From: VAZQ01 sp046733355
Lineage (GTDB): Bacteria > Pseudomonadota > Alphaproteobacteria > Rhizobiales > Xanthobacteraceae
Length of the DNA stretch: 64,000 nt
Assembly: GCA_046733355.1 (NCBI GenBank)
Contig: JBKPOZ010000098.1
Span: 14,338-78,337, forward strand
Direction of reading: 5' to 3'
The position numbers and the translations under genes were made by a program. Shown piece after piece: positions 32,685 through 41,579 of this stretch; positions within the stretch are counted from its first letter, which is position 1, and each line of letters starts with the position of its first letter. Under the pieces are notes generated by a model. That model did not search any database and was not told where the DNA came from. It saw only the letters and a program-made list of their open reading frames with translations.

Positions 32685-33528
32685 GCGCCTGCTTGATTGA
32701 AAGAAAATCGCGCCACGCGAGCCGTTTCTGTACCGGCTGCCGGAGCAGATAGGCCGGATGCAGCGTTGCCATTGCGCGGATTTGGCGGCTTCCCGTCCAG
32801 AACGGAAACCAGCGGCCGCGCGTTTTCAGAATGCCATCCCGCACATTGAGCAGCGTCTGTGCCGAGGGCCCGCCGAGGCACACCAGGATGTCGGGATCAG
32901 CCAACTCGATCTGGCGCAGCGTGAACGGCAGGCAGACCGCCGATTCCTGCGGCGTGGGAGTGCGATTGCCGGGCGGTCGCCAAGGCACGATGTTGGCGAT
33001 ATAGGCTTGAGTTCGGTCAAGGCCGATCGCTGCCATCATGCGATCGAGCAGTTTTCCCGAGCGGCCGACGAAAGGCAGGCCGGCGATGTCCTCCTCGCGT
33101 CCCGGCGCTTCGCCTACGAACATCACGCGCGCTGCCGGATTGCCGTCGGCAAAGACGAGCTGCGTCGCCGTCTGCCGCAAGGAGCAAGCTTCGAACTCGC
33201 TGAGAGCTGCGCGCAGCTGTTCCAGGTTTTGCGCTGCCTTCGCGGCTGCATGAGCGGCAAGACGCGCAGCTTCGGGCGAGACTGCCGCGCCGAGCAGGGT
33301 GGCATCACCCTTTGGGCCGGCCGCAACCTGGCTCGCAATCGGATTGTTGCCCGCGCGCGCCGCGGACAGGCGGGGAGGCGTTTCCGGCATACCAGCGCTG
33401 GCACGCACCTCCTTCGGCGGCCCCTCATGCACGGCGAGCCGGTCCACGGCGGTTTCAACAAGCGCTGCGTCGACACCCGTCTCGCTGTAGAAGGCGAGAA
33501 GAGCGATCAGAGCCAACCTGTCGTCCAT
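32662..33528 (-). CDS. Uracil-DNA glycosylase, family 4/5 type
   Basis: Motif 1 is VMFVGEAPGREEDIAGLPFVGRSG, followed by LLDRMMAAIGLDRTQAYIANIVPWRPPGNR, and the late motif ATLHPAYLLRQP. These define the thermophile-type UDGa branch common in alphaproteobacteria. The enzyme removes uracil from DNA at the start of base excision repair. An N-terminal extension of about 90 Ala/Pro-rich residues precedes the catalytic domain. It is divergent from ETF-QO. Whether the iron-sulphur cysteines of the family are all present needs an alignment. Confidence 0.92.
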   Translation of the reverse strand: MDDRLALIALLAFYSETGVDAALVETAVDRLAVHEGPPKEVRASAGMPETPPRLSAARAGNNPIASQVAAGPKGDATLLGAAVSPEAARLAAHAAAKAAQNLEQLRAALSEFEACSLRQTATQLVFADGNPAARVMFVGEAPGREEDIAGLPFVGRSGKLLDRMMAAIGLDRTQAYIANIVPWRPPGNRTPTPQESAVCLPFTLRQIELADPDILVCLGGPSAQTLLNVRDGILKTRGRWFPFWTGSRQIRAMATLHPAYLLRQPVQKRLAWRDFLSIKQALSQGAQT

Positions 33529-33622
33529 CGTTTTTGCCGTGGCGTGAGCCCGCGCGGTTTGCAGACTTTGCAGCTACGCTATGGGATGAAGACGTGGGGG
33601 ATGGCAAGGCATCGATGCTTCT

Positions 33623-33643
33623 GGTGCAAACCTGTTTTGCACC
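33623..33643. promoter_or_regulatory. GGTGCAAA-N5-TTTGCACC dyad in a divergent promoter region
   Basis: A perfect eight-base inverted repeat with a five-base centre lies 39 bases ahead of the ETF-QO start and 95 bases ahead of the glycosylase start. Its shape and place suit an operator for a dimeric repressor, for example one sensing acyl-CoA, but no such regulator is in view. Confidence 0.4.
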
Positions 33644-33681
33644 GCATTAAGCGTCTGCATGGCGAGTTTGGAGCATGTTGA

Positions 33682-35337
33682 ATGGCTAACGAGACATTAC
33701 CTCCGCGCGAAGCCATGGAGTTCGACGTCGTCATTGTGGGGGCCGGACCATCGGGACTCGCTGCCGCGATCCGTCTCAAGCAGATATCGCCGGACATCAG
33801 CGTTGTAGTCGTCGAAAAAGGTTCCGAAGTGGGTGCCCACATTCTCTCAGGCGCCGTCATTGACCCGAGCGGGCTCGACCGGCTGCTGCCGGAATGGCGG
33901 ACCGAAGAGACGCCTCTGAAAACGCAGGTAAGCAAGGACGCGTTCTACTGGCTGGGGGAAAAGCGCGCGTTGCGGCTTCCGAACGCGCTGATGCCTCCAC
34001 TCATGAACAATCACGGCAACTACGTGGTCTCGTTGGGCAACGTGTGCCGCTGGCTGGGACAGAAAGCCGAAGCCCTCGGTGTCGACATCTATCCGGGGTT
34101 TCCCGCATCCGACTTGCTGTTCGACGCGCATGGAGCGGTTGCGGGCGTTGCCACGGGCGACATGGGCATCGGCAAAAATGGCCAGCCCAAGGAAACCTTC
34201 ACCCGCGGCATGGAGCTGCGCGGCAAGTATACGCTGCTCGCCGAAGGCGCGCGGGGGAGCCTCAGCAAGGTCGCGATGCGCCGGTTTGCTCTGGATGCCG
34301 GCCGCGAGCCGCAAAAGTTCGGGATCGGCCTCAAGGAGCTGTGGCAGGTCGATCCGGACGCACACCGCCCCGGCTATGTGCAGCATACATTAGGCTGGCC
34401 GCTCGACCGGCGCACCGGCGGTGGATCCTTCCTTTATCATTTTGACGAAAACCTCGTGTCCGTCGGCTTCGTCCTCCATCTGAACTATGCGAACCCCTAT
34501 CTTTCGCCTTTCGAGGAGTTCCAAAAATTCAAGACGCATCCCCTCATTGCCGAAACGCTGCGCTCAGGCAAACGGTTGGGTTACGGAGCACGCGCGCTCA
34601 CCGAAGGCGGCTGGCAATCGGTTCCGAGGTTGACGTTTCCGGGCGGGGCGCTCATCGGCTGTGCGGCCGGTTTCATGAATGTGCCGCGCATCAAAGGCAC
34701 CCATAACGCAATGCACTCGGGCATAAATGCCGCCGAGCACGTCGGACGGGCGGTGGCGCACGGGCGCGCCAATGACGAGCTGATCGAGCTTGATGCTGGC
34801 TGGCGCTCCTCCGCAATCGGCCGCGATCTCTGGAAAGTGCGCAATGCCAAGCCGTTGTGGTCGCGCTTCGGTACCGATCTCGGCATTGCGCTTGGCGGTT
34901 TCGACATGTGGACGAATACTTTGGGCTTTTCCCTCTTCGGCACGCTCCCGCATGGCAAGCCTGATTACGCCGCACTGACGCCTGCTTTTCAATGCGCCCC
35001 CATCGCCTATCCCAAACCCGACGGCAGGCTGACATTCGATCGGCTCTCGTCAGTATTTCTCTCCAATACCAACCACGAGGAAGATCAGCCTGTGCATCTG
35101 CAAGTGCGCGACCCGGCGTTGCAGAACGCTTCAGAGCACGATCGCTACGGAGGTCCTTCGGCGCGCTATTGTCCCGCTGGCGTCTACGAGTGGATCGAGG
35201 AGGGGGGAACTGCGAAATACCTCATCAACGCGCAGAATTGCGTGCATTGCAAAACCTGCGACATCAAGGATCCGAATCAGAACATCGATTGGGTTCCGCC
35301 GGAGGGCGGAGGCGGGCCGAATTACGTCAATATGTGA
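33682..35337 (+). CDS. Electron transfer flavoprotein-ubiquinone oxidoreductase
   Basis: 551 residues. The FAD-binding FDVVIVGAGPSGLAAAIRLKQ is at the N-terminus. KGSEVGAHILSGAVIDP, GGALIGCAAGFMNVPRIKGTHNAM and WGTD-like FGTDLGIALGG regions follow, and the C-terminal ferredoxin-like domain has CVHCKTCDIKDPNQNIDW supplying three of the four [4Fe-4S] cysteines. The fourth is in SARYCPAGVYEW. It passes electrons from acyl-CoA and amino-acid dehydrogenases, via ETF, to ubiquinone at the inner membrane. The next genes, a TPR protein and ispE, are the usual neighbours in Hyphomicrobiales. Confidence 0.96.
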   Translation: MANETLPPREAMEFDVVIVGAGPSGLAAAIRLKQISPDISVVVVEKGSEVGAHILSGAVIDPSGLDRLLPEWRTEETPLKTQVSKDAFYWLGEKRALRLPNALMPPLMNNHGNYVVSLGNVCRWLGQKAEALGVDIYPGFPASDLLFDAHGAVAGVATGDMGIGKNGQPKETFTRGMELRGKYTLLAEGARGSLSKVAMRRFALDAGREPQKFGIGLKELWQVDPDAHRPGYVQHTLGWPLDRRTGGGSFLYHFDENLVSVGFVLHLNYANPYLSPFEEFQKFKTHPLIAETLRSGKRLGYGARALTEGGWQSVPRLTFPGGALIGCAAGFMNVPRIKGTHNAMHSGINAAEHVGRAVAHGRANDELIELDAGWRSSAIGRDLWKVRNAKPLWSRFGTDLGIALGGFDMWTNTLGFSLFGTLPHGKPDYAALTPAFQCAPIAYPKPDGRLTFDRLSSVFLSNTNHEEDQPVHLQVRDPALQNASEHDRYGGPSARYCPAGVYEWIEEGGTAKYLINAQNCVHCKTCDIKDPNQNIDWVPPEGGGGPNYVNM

Positions 35338-35505
35338 CCGCGCCTGGGAATGTGACCAAGCTCGTCACGATGCCGCCCTGATCCGAACATCGAAACATGA
35401 TTGGACATCCTGCATCGGGGCGGTTATTGCGAGGCCGGCATCAAGACGGCCCTTCTGTCCGGAAGCGGCGACGTTGCGCCCGTCGCCCCATGGAGTCGAC
35501 GATCC

Positions 35506-37251
35506 GTGATCCCTTTGCTCTCTTGTAGGCGTGCCGCAGCCGCGGCTCTCGCCGTACTTGCGATCTCATGGCCCGCAGCTCTGTCCGCGCGGGCGCAAGT
35601 GCCCACCACGCTGGCTGCGCGCAGCTCGACTTCCGGCAGCTACCTGGCGGCACGTCATGCCGGCGGCCAGCGCGATGCTGCGGCCGCCTCGGCCTATTAC
35701 CGGGCCGCGTTGCGCGGGGACCCGCGCAACACCGAGCTCCTGGAGCGCACCTTCCTGGCAGTTCTGGCGAATGGCGAGATGGATGAAGCCATCAAGCTCG
35801 CCGAGCGTGTGTTGCTGGTCGACAAGACCGATCGGGTCGCGCGGCTCGTACTCGGCGTTCGGGCGATCAAGCAAAAGCAGTATCCGGTCGCGCGCAAAGA
35901 ACTCGTACAATCTGTCCGAGGACCGATTACGGATCTCGCCGCGACCCTGCTGTCGGCATGGACACTCGCCACTCCGGGCGAGGCCAAGCTTGCGACCGAC
36001 GCGATCGACAAGCTGACCGGAGCCGAATGGTATGCGATCTTCAAGGACCTGCATGCTGCGCTGATCCTGGACCTCGCCGGCCAGAAGAAAGACGCCGCGC
36101 GGCGATTCGAGCGCGCGTACAAGAATGATCCTACGGCGCTTCGGGTGGTGCAGAGCTATGCAAGCTTCCTCTCGCGTCAGGGCAATTCGGCCGAGGCGCT
36201 TAAGGTCCTGGCCGCATTCGAGGAGGCGTTGCCGCGCCATCCGCTGATCGCCGAGGCACGCAGCGAGATCGAGGCGGGAAGGAAGCTCCCCCTCATGATC
36301 GACAATGCGCAAGCGGGTGCGGCCGAGGTGCTCTACGGCCTCGGCGCGGCGCTTGGCCGTCGCGGCGGCGAGGATCTAGGCCTCATCTACCTGCAGCTCG
36401 CCTTGTATCTCGTGCCTCAGCACTCGCTCGCGCTTCTGTCGCTCGGCGACCTCTATGAGGCGCTGAAGAATACCGAGCTCGCAAACAACACGTATGAGCG
36501 GGTGCCGCCCAATTCGCCATTGCAGCGGAACGCCCAGATCCAGATCGCGATGAATCTCGACACGCTCGAGCGGACCGGGGAAGCAAAGGCCAGTCTGGAA
36601 AAGCTGATCGCGGCCAATCCGGGGGATCTCGAGGCGATCATGGCGCTTGGCAATGTGCTGCGTGGCCGCAAGCAATTCGCCGAGTGCGCCGACGTGTATT
36701 CGAAGGGAATCGAGACGATTGGGAAACCCGAGAAATCGAATTGGGTGATCTATTATTTCCGCGGCATCTGTTATGAGCGCGCAAAGCACTGGGCCGAGGC
36801 GGAAGCTGACCTGAAAAAAGCACTTGAGCTGTTTCCCGAGCAGCCGCACGTGCTCAATTACCTGGGATATTCATGGATCGATCAGGGCGTGAACCTCGAC
36901 GAGGGCATGCGCATGATCAAGCGCGCCGTCGAGCAGCGCGCCGATGACGGCTACATCGTCGACTCCCTCGGCTGGGCCTATTTCCGGCTCGGCAACACGG
37001 AGGAAGCGGTCAAGCAACTCGAGCGTGCCATCGAGCTCAAGCCCGAAGACCCCACCATCAACGACCACCTGGGCGATGCGTATTGGCGAGTGGGTCGCGT
37101 GCTGGAGGCCCGGTTCCAGTGGTCGCACGCGCGCGATCTCAAGCCCGAGCCCGAAGACCTCGCCAAGATCGAGGAGAAGCTGAAGTTCGGTCTGCCCGAT
37201 GACACCTCGTCAGCGGCCGAAGCCGCCGACAAGAAGGCCGGCGGCGGCTAG
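35506..37251 (+). CDS. Exported tetratricopeptide repeat protein
   Basis: From the GTG start (GGAG ten bases upstream) the protein opens with a signal sequence, RRAAAAALAVLAISWPAALSARAQ, then about 12-14 TPR-like helical pairs to residue 560. Examples are LGYSWIDQGVNLDEGMRMIKRAVEQ, then DSLGWAYFRLGNTEEAVKQLERAI and LGDAYWRVGRVLEARFQW. It ends in a Lys/Ala-rich tail. A TTG at 35401 would add 35 residues before the signal sequence and is less likely. TPR proteins of this type in the periplasm help assemble envelope complexes; the partner is unknown. Length is 581 residues from the chosen start. Confidence 0.85.
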   Translation: MIPLLSCRRAAAAALAVLAISWPAALSARAQVPTTLAARSSTSGSYLAARHAGGQRDAAAASAYYRAALRGDPRNTELLERTFLAVLANGEMDEAIKLAERVLLVDKTDRVARLVLGVRAIKQKQYPVARKELVQSVRGPITDLAATLLSAWTLATPGEAKLATDAIDKLTGAEWYAIFKDLHAALILDLAGQKKDAARRFERAYKNDPTALRVVQSYASFLSRQGNSAEALKVLAAFEEALPRHPLIAEARSEIEAGRKLPLMIDNAQAGAAEVLYGLGAALGRRGGEDLGLIYLQLALYLVPQHSLALLSLGDLYEALKNTELANNTYERVPPNSPLQRNAQIQIAMNLDTLERTGEAKASLEKLIAANPGDLEAIMALGNVLRGRKQFAECADVYSKGIETIGKPEKSNWVIYYFRGICYERAKHWAEAEADLKKALELFPEQPHVLNYLGYSWIDQGVNLDEGMRMIKRAVEQRADDGYIVDSLGWAYFRLGNTEEAVKQLERAIELKPEDPTINDHLGDAYWRVGRVLEARFQWSHARDLKPEPEDLAKIEEKLKFGLPDDTSSAAEAADKKAGGG

Positions 37252-37276
37252 CGCAGCCTTGCAGTGACTATTCGGC

Positions 37277-38155
37277 ATGCCCGCTGCGCTCGTCGAAAGG
37301 GCGCCGGCAAAGATTAATCTCACGCTGCACGTCCTTGCCCGGCGGCCGGACGGCTATCACGAAATCGAAAGTCTCGTTGCTTTCGCTGGCGTTGGCGATG
37401 GCTTGGCCTTCACGCCCGATCGCAGCCTCTCGCTCGCAGTGCGTGGCCCGGGTGCACAGGCCTGCGGCGAGCTCTCGGAGAACCTTGTTCTGAAGGCTGC
37501 GCGAGGGTTGTCGGAGCGGATCGAAGGACTCAGACTCGGGCGCTTCGTGCTGTTAAAGCGCCTGCCGGTCGCGGCCGGACTGGGCGGCGGCTCGAGCGAC
37601 GCTGCGGCCGCGTTGCGGCTCCTCGCCGACGCGAACGGGCTCGCACGAAACGAAAAGCCGCTGTGGGAGGCGGCGAAAGCGACGGGGGCCGATGTGCCGG
37701 TCTGTCTCGATTCAAAGCCCCGGGTCATGCGCGGCATCGGCGACGTTCTTTCCGAAGAAATTCACCTCCCTGCCCTCGCCGCCGTGCTGATCAACCCGGG
37801 GTTTGCGCTGGCCACGAAGGATGTGTTTGCCGCCTTCGATGAAGCCCCTCTCCCGCGCGGCGGAAGCGAGCATATGCAGCGCTGGGTGGATGTAGCAACT
37901 CAATCCGCCGCATTGCTCTGCGCGTTGGCAAGAGAACGCAATGATCTCGAAGCATCGGCCATTCTGCTGCGGCCGGAGATCGCGGGCGTCCTGGACGCCT
38001 TGCGTGATCAGCCAGGTTGCGAGCTCGCGCGCATGTCCGGTTCCGGGGCGACCTGCTTCGGCCTGTTCGCCTCGCGCGCGGCAGCGGAAAAAGCTGCACG
38101 CAGCTTGCGCAGCGCCCGTCCACCCTGGTGGGTGCGTGCGACCATTATCGGCTAG
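37277..38155 (+). CDS. ispE: 4-diphosphocytidyl-2-C-methyl-D-erythritol kinase
   Basis: A GHMP kinase of the non-mevalonate isoprenoid pathway. RAPAKINLTLHVLARRPDGYHEIESLV is the N-terminal substrate region. LPVAAGLGGGSSDAAAALRLL (residues about 96-116) is the ATP-binding glycine loop, and CELARMSGSGATCFGLF is the third GHMP motif. Length is 292 residues, normal. It is convergent with, and overlaps by four bases, the polyprenyl diphosphate synthase gene, which consumes the pathway's end product. Confidence 0.96.
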   Translation: MPAALVERAPAKINLTLHVLARRPDGYHEIESLVAFAGVGDGLAFTPDRSLSLAVRGPGAQACGELSENLVLKAARGLSERIEGLRLGRFVLLKRLPVAAGLGGGSSDAAAALRLLADANGLARNEKPLWEAAKATGADVPVCLDSKPRVMRGIGDVLSEEIHLPALAAVLINPGFALATKDVFAAFDEAPLPRGGSEHMQRWVDVATQSAALLCALARERNDLEASAILLRPEIAGVLDALRDQPGCELARMSGSGATCFGLFASRAAAEKAARSLRSARPPWWVRATIIG

Positions 38156-39162
38156 TTGGAGCGGCAGATGCAGAACTCGACCGCTTCCTCCAGCGCCTCC
38201 TTCATTGGCGAGGGCGGAAAGAGCGCAAGCGCATCTGTGGCGATGGCACCGTAGTGGCACGCCCGCTGGATCGTGTCCTCGAGCGCCCGGTGCTTGGTCA
38301 TCAGGTGCACGGCCTGTTGCAGGTCGGCATCCGTGGTGTTTGCTTCTTCAAGTGCGCGGCGCCAGAACGCGCGCTCGGTTTCCGAGCCGCGGCGATAGGA
38401 CAGCACAACCGGGAGCGTGATTTTGCCTTCGCGGAAATCATCGCCGACATTCTTTCCCAACTTGGCGGCCTTGCCCCCGTAGTCCAGAGCATCATCAACG
38501 AGCTGAAAGGCGACGCCAAGATTCATCCCGAACGAGCGACAGGCCGCCTGCTCGTCCTTGGGTCGCGTCGCCAGCGCCGGGCCCACCTCACACGCCGCGG
38601 CGAACAGCTCCGCCGTTTTGGCGCGAATGACCGCAAGATATTCATCCTCCGTAGTAGCTGTGTTCTTGGCCATCCCCAGCTGCATCACTTCGCCTTCTGC
38701 TATGACAGCAGCCGCCGAGGACAAAATCTCCAGCGCCTTCAGCGATGCCACCTCGACCATCATCTTGAAGGCCTGCCCGAGCAGAAAATCGCCGACGAGC
38801 ACGCTTGCCTCATTGCCCCAGAGCATGCGCGCCGCAAGCCGACCGCGGCGCATCTCGCTCTCGTCGACCACGTCATCATGCAGGAGGGTTGCCGTGTGCA
38901 TGAACTCGACGGCGGCTGCGAGCTTGACGTGTCCCTCGCCGCCGTAACCGACCAGTCTTGCCATCGCTACCGTGAGCATCGGCCGCAGGCGCTTGCCGCC
39001 TGAGGAAATAAGGTGATTGGCCACTTCCGGGATCATCGCCACTTGCGAGCCGATCCGGGACAGAATCGTGTTATTGACGCGCTCCATATCCAAGCGCACC
39101 AGTTGAGCGAGACGGTCGACGGAAGGGGCGGAGCGGCTTTCGAACGGAACGACGATGGCCAA
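38152..39162 (-). CDS. ispB: Long-chain polyprenyl (octaprenyl-type) diphosphate synthase
   Basis: A trans-prenyltransferase. The first aspartate-rich motif is HTATLLHDDVVDESEMRRG and the second FQLVDDALDYGG, with SSGGKRLRPML and EGKITLPVVL also conserved. It makes the side chain of ubiquinone. I start it at TTG with GGAG eight bases upstream, which gives MAIVVPFE..., the start seen in relatives. An ATG 15 codons earlier in frame has no such support. Chain length cannot be read from sequence alone; C40-C50 is likely. Length is 336 residues. Confidence 0.92.
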   Translation of the reverse strand: MAIVVPFESRSAPSVDRLAQLVRLDMERVNNTILSRIGSQVAMIPEVANHLISSGGKRLRPMLTVAMARLVGYGGEGHVKLAAAVEFMHTATLLHDDVVDESEMRRGRLAARMLWGNEASVLVGDFLLGQAFKMMVEVASLKALEILSSAAAVIAEGEVMQLGMAKNTATTEDEYLAVIRAKTAELFAAACEVGPALATRPKDEQAACRSFGMNLGVAFQLVDDALDYGGKAAKLGKNVGDDFREGKITLPVVLSYRRGSETERAFWRRALEEANTTDADLQQAVHLMTKHRALEDTIQRACHYGAIATDALALFPPSPMKEALEEAVEFCICRSN

Positions 39163-39170
39163 GACATTTG

Positions 39171-39174
39171 CTCC
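39171..39174 (-). promoter_or_regulatory. Ribosome binding site deciding the TTG start of ispB
   Basis: GGAG with an eight-base spacer to TTG. An out-of-frame ATG lies between them and is ignored. Confidence 0.5.
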
Positions 39175-39236
39175 ACGAGAGAGGAAAGGCGAGCATAGAA
39201 ACGCCAAGGTGAGGGGGCAAGTGCGCGGAACGGCAC

Positions 39237-40259
39237 ATGACTTCGCCTGATCATTCGCGAGCAGCGACGCTCCTGCCTGAGAACCCCGCCCCGCGTGCCG
39301 CCGTGCCCAGCCCCGATCGGCCGCAGCGCATTGCGGTGCTGGTACCGTGCTTCAACGAAGAAACAGCAATCGCGCGGGTGGTGCGCGATTTCCGCGACGC
39401 GCTCCCGCACGCCGCCATTTATGTCTATGACAACAACTCAACGGATCGGACCGCGGAAATGGCGCGCTCGGCCGGGGCGCAGGTACGCCGCGAGGCGCAT
39501 CAAGGCAAAGGGAACGTCGTGCGGCGCATGTTCGCCGACGTCGACGCCGACATATACGTGCTGGTCGATGGCGATGCGACCTATGATGCGCACACCGCTC
39601 GCAGCATGGTCAGCCGTCTTGTGGAAGATCGACTCGACATGGTCGTCGGCGCGCGCATCCACACGGACGAGAAGGCCTATCGGCTGGGGCATCGCAGCGG
39701 CAATCGCGCGCTCACCGCTTTTTTCGCCTCCGTGTTCAAAGCGAGCTTCACGGACATCCTTTCCGGCTTTCGCGTGTTCTCGCGTCGTTTCGTCAAATCT
39801 TTTCCGGTGCTCTCGCGGGGGTTTGAGATCGAGACCGAGCTTGCCGTCCACGCGCTGGAGCTGGAGCTGCCGGTAGCCGAGGTCCCCACGCCTTACCACG
39901 CGCGCGTGCAAGGCTCGGAATCGAAGCTCCACACGATTAGCGACGGCGTGCGCATTCTGCTCACCATCGTGAGCCTTTACAGGTCGGAGCGGCCGCTATC
40001 GTTTTTCTCGTCGGTTGCGGTCTGCCTTGCGCTGATCTCGATCGGGCTCGCTATCCCGATTTTTGTGACCTATCTCGAGCAGGGCGTCGTTCCGCGCCTG
40101 CCGACGGCACTGCTTTCCACTGCCCTGATGCTGCTGGCATTTCTCTCCCTGGTAGCAGGGCTCGTGCTCGACACCGTGACAAGGGGCAGGCGCGAAGCCA
40201 AGCTTATCGCCTATCTGCAGCAAAGAGCGCCCGGCGAAGACTGGGATCGTCGCCTGTGA
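39237..40259 (+). CDS. GT2-family glycosyltransferase with C-terminal membrane anchor
   Basis: The GT-A domain is at residues about 30-240: IAVLVPCFNEETAIARVVRDF, YVYDNNSTDRTAEMA, and VLVDGDATYD (DxD-like metal site) followed by SGFRVFSRRFVKSFPVLSRG. Two membrane segments lie in the last 80 residues. It resembles dolichyl/polyprenyl-phosphate mannose-type synthases, which load a sugar onto the polyprenyl carrier. The nearby GT39-like protein (29.7 kb) is of the class that uses such carriers, but a link is inference. It ends in a GTGA overlap with the DUF2007 gene. Confidence 0.88.
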   Translation: MTSPDHSRAATLLPENPAPRAAVPSPDRPQRIAVLVPCFNEETAIARVVRDFRDALPHAAIYVYDNNSTDRTAEMARSAGAQVRREAHQGKGNVVRRMFADVDADIYVLVDGDATYDAHTARSMVSRLVEDRLDMVVGARIHTDEKAYRLGHRSGNRALTAFFASVFKASFTDILSGFRVFSRRFVKSFPVLSRGFEIETELAVHALELELPVAEVPTPYHARVQGSESKLHTISDGVRILLTIVSLYRSERPLSFFSSVAVCLALISIGLAIPIFVTYLEQGVVPRLPTALLSTALMLLAFLSLVAGLVLDTVTRGRREAKLIAYLQQRAPGEDWDRRL

Positions 40260-40501
40260 AGCCAAACGCCTTGCGCGAGCTCGTTCGCACCAACGATGCG
40301 GTCCTGGTCTGCTCAGTGCAGGCGCTGCTCGATGCGGCCGAGATTCCTTACCTCGTGCTCGACCAGAACATGAGCGTGCTCGAGGGCTCGATCGGCATTC
40401 TGCCGCGCCGCCTGCTGGTGGCGGCAGCCGATGCCGAAACCGCCCGCCGCATTCTCGAAGAAGCCGGTTTTGGGCGCGAGCTGCGCCCCGAAAGCGCCTG
40501 A
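40256..40501 (+). CDS. DUF2007 family protein
   Basis: 81 residues starting at GTG (overlap GTGA with the preceding gene). The pattern is ELVRTNDAVLVCSVQALLDAAEIPYLVLDQ followed by GILPRRLLVAAADAETARRIL, typical of the small DUF2007 (putative signal transducer) fold. Function is unknown. It overlaps the methyltransferase start by one base (TGATG), so the three genes are coupled. Confidence 0.88.
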   Translation: MKPNALRELVRTNDAVLVCSVQALLDAAEIPYLVLDQNMSVLEGSIGILPRRLLVAAADAETARRILEEAGFGRELRPESA

Positions 40502-41280
40502 TGAGGCCGGTGTCGAATAACGAGGATTTCAGTGAAGATGCCGTCCTGGGCGCGCGCCTGTGGCTGCGGCAGCGCAAACGTGGTCATCGTGTGGGCCACG
40601 ACGCCATCTTGCTCGCCGCCGCCTGTCCCGCGGCAGCCGGAGATCGCATCGTTGATCTCGGAGCCGGCGTTGGCGCGGCAGGGCTTGCAGTTGCTGTCCG
40701 AGCTCCGGGCGTGGAAGTGGTCCTCGTCGAGCTGGACGAGCAGCTGGTCGCCCTTGCGCGAGAGAACGTCCGCGCCAATCGTCTGGCCGATCGCGTTTGT
40801 GTGGCGCAGCTCGATGCCACATCGCCGGCGAAGACATTTGCGGCGGCGGGGCTGAAAGCAGAATCGGCAAGCCGGGTCGTGATGAATCCGCCGTTCAACG
40901 ATCCGCGGCGAGGACGCGCATCACCGGATCTGCAGCGGCATCTCGCGCGCTCCGCAGAAGCCGGGAACCTCGCCGCGTGGGTGGCAAGCGCAAAGCGCCT
41001 TCTGCGTCCTCTCGGAACGCTCACCTTGATCTGGCGTGCGGACGCTCTCGACCAGGCCATGCGCGCGCTCGAGACATTCGGCGCCTTGGCCGTGCTGCCG
41101 GTCCATTCGCACAGGGATCAGCCTGCGATCCGCGTTCTCGTCCGCGCCACCAAATCGAGCCGCGCGCCGCTCGCGCTCCTGCCTGGTTTGTTTCTCAAGG
41201 ATACGACTGGGCGGCCTTCCGCGGAAGCTGAGCGCGTACTCCGAGGCGCAGCACTATTGCCACTCGCGGAGCTTTCATAG
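40501..41280 (+). CDS. Class I SAM-dependent methyltransferase, TrmN6-like
   Basis: 259 residues. The SAM-binding IVDLGAGVGAAGLAVAVR (about residue 50), VVLVELDEQLVALARENV and the amino-methyltransferase motif VMNPPFNDPRRG (NPPF near residue 129) place it among N6-adenine or N5-glutamine methyltransferases. GHRVGHDAILLAAACP before motif I resembles tRNA1(Val) A37 methyltransferase TrmN6. The nucleic acid target is inferred. It is coupled to the DUF2007 gene upstream. Confidence 0.85.
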   Translation: MRPVSNNEDFSEDAVLGARLWLRQRKRGHRVGHDAILLAAACPAAAGDRIVDLGAGVGAAGLAVAVRAPGVEVVLVELDEQLVALARENVRANRLADRVCVAQLDATSPAKTFAAAGLKAESASRVVMNPPFNDPRRGRASPDLQRHLARSAEAGNLAAWVASAKRLLRPLGTLTLIWRADALDQAMRALETFGALAVLPVHSHRDQPAIRVLVRATKSSRAPLALLPGLFLKDTTGRPSAEAERVLRGAALLPLAELS

Positions 41281-41288
41281 TCCGAGAT

Positions 41289-41378
41289 CTACGTGTTTCG
41301 TCGAGACGCCCGATCGGAGCTCAGATGCGCTATTACCGCTATCGCGCTGATGAGGAGCATCAGCAAATAGATCTTCAT
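41289..41378 (-). CDS. Possible 29-residue membrane peptide
   Basis: MKIYLLMLLISAIAVIAHLS followed by a short basic tail. A GGGGGA stretch lies four bases upstream of the ATG. One hydrophobic helix of about 17 residues is predicted. It is the only coding candidate I see in the roughly 300-base gap between the methyltransferase and protease genes; the rest of the gap shows no recognisable feature. It could be a chance reading frame. Confidence 0.45.
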   Translation of the reverse strand: MKIYLLMLLISAIAVIAHLSSDRASRRNT

Positions 41379-41579
41379 CGTATCCCCCGAATCTCCCGGT
41401 GTAGTGCTTGCGCGCGGTTTTTGGCCATATTGCGCCGACGGCATGCGAGTGGCGCGCGCTAGCCGCCGGTGCCGAATTACTGCGAATGGGTTGATGAACC
41501 GTAACTTGAGACGGCACGGAGGAACCCCTAATAGGCCACTGCCACCAGGTATGGGCGGCATTGATCGAGACCTTCAGGC

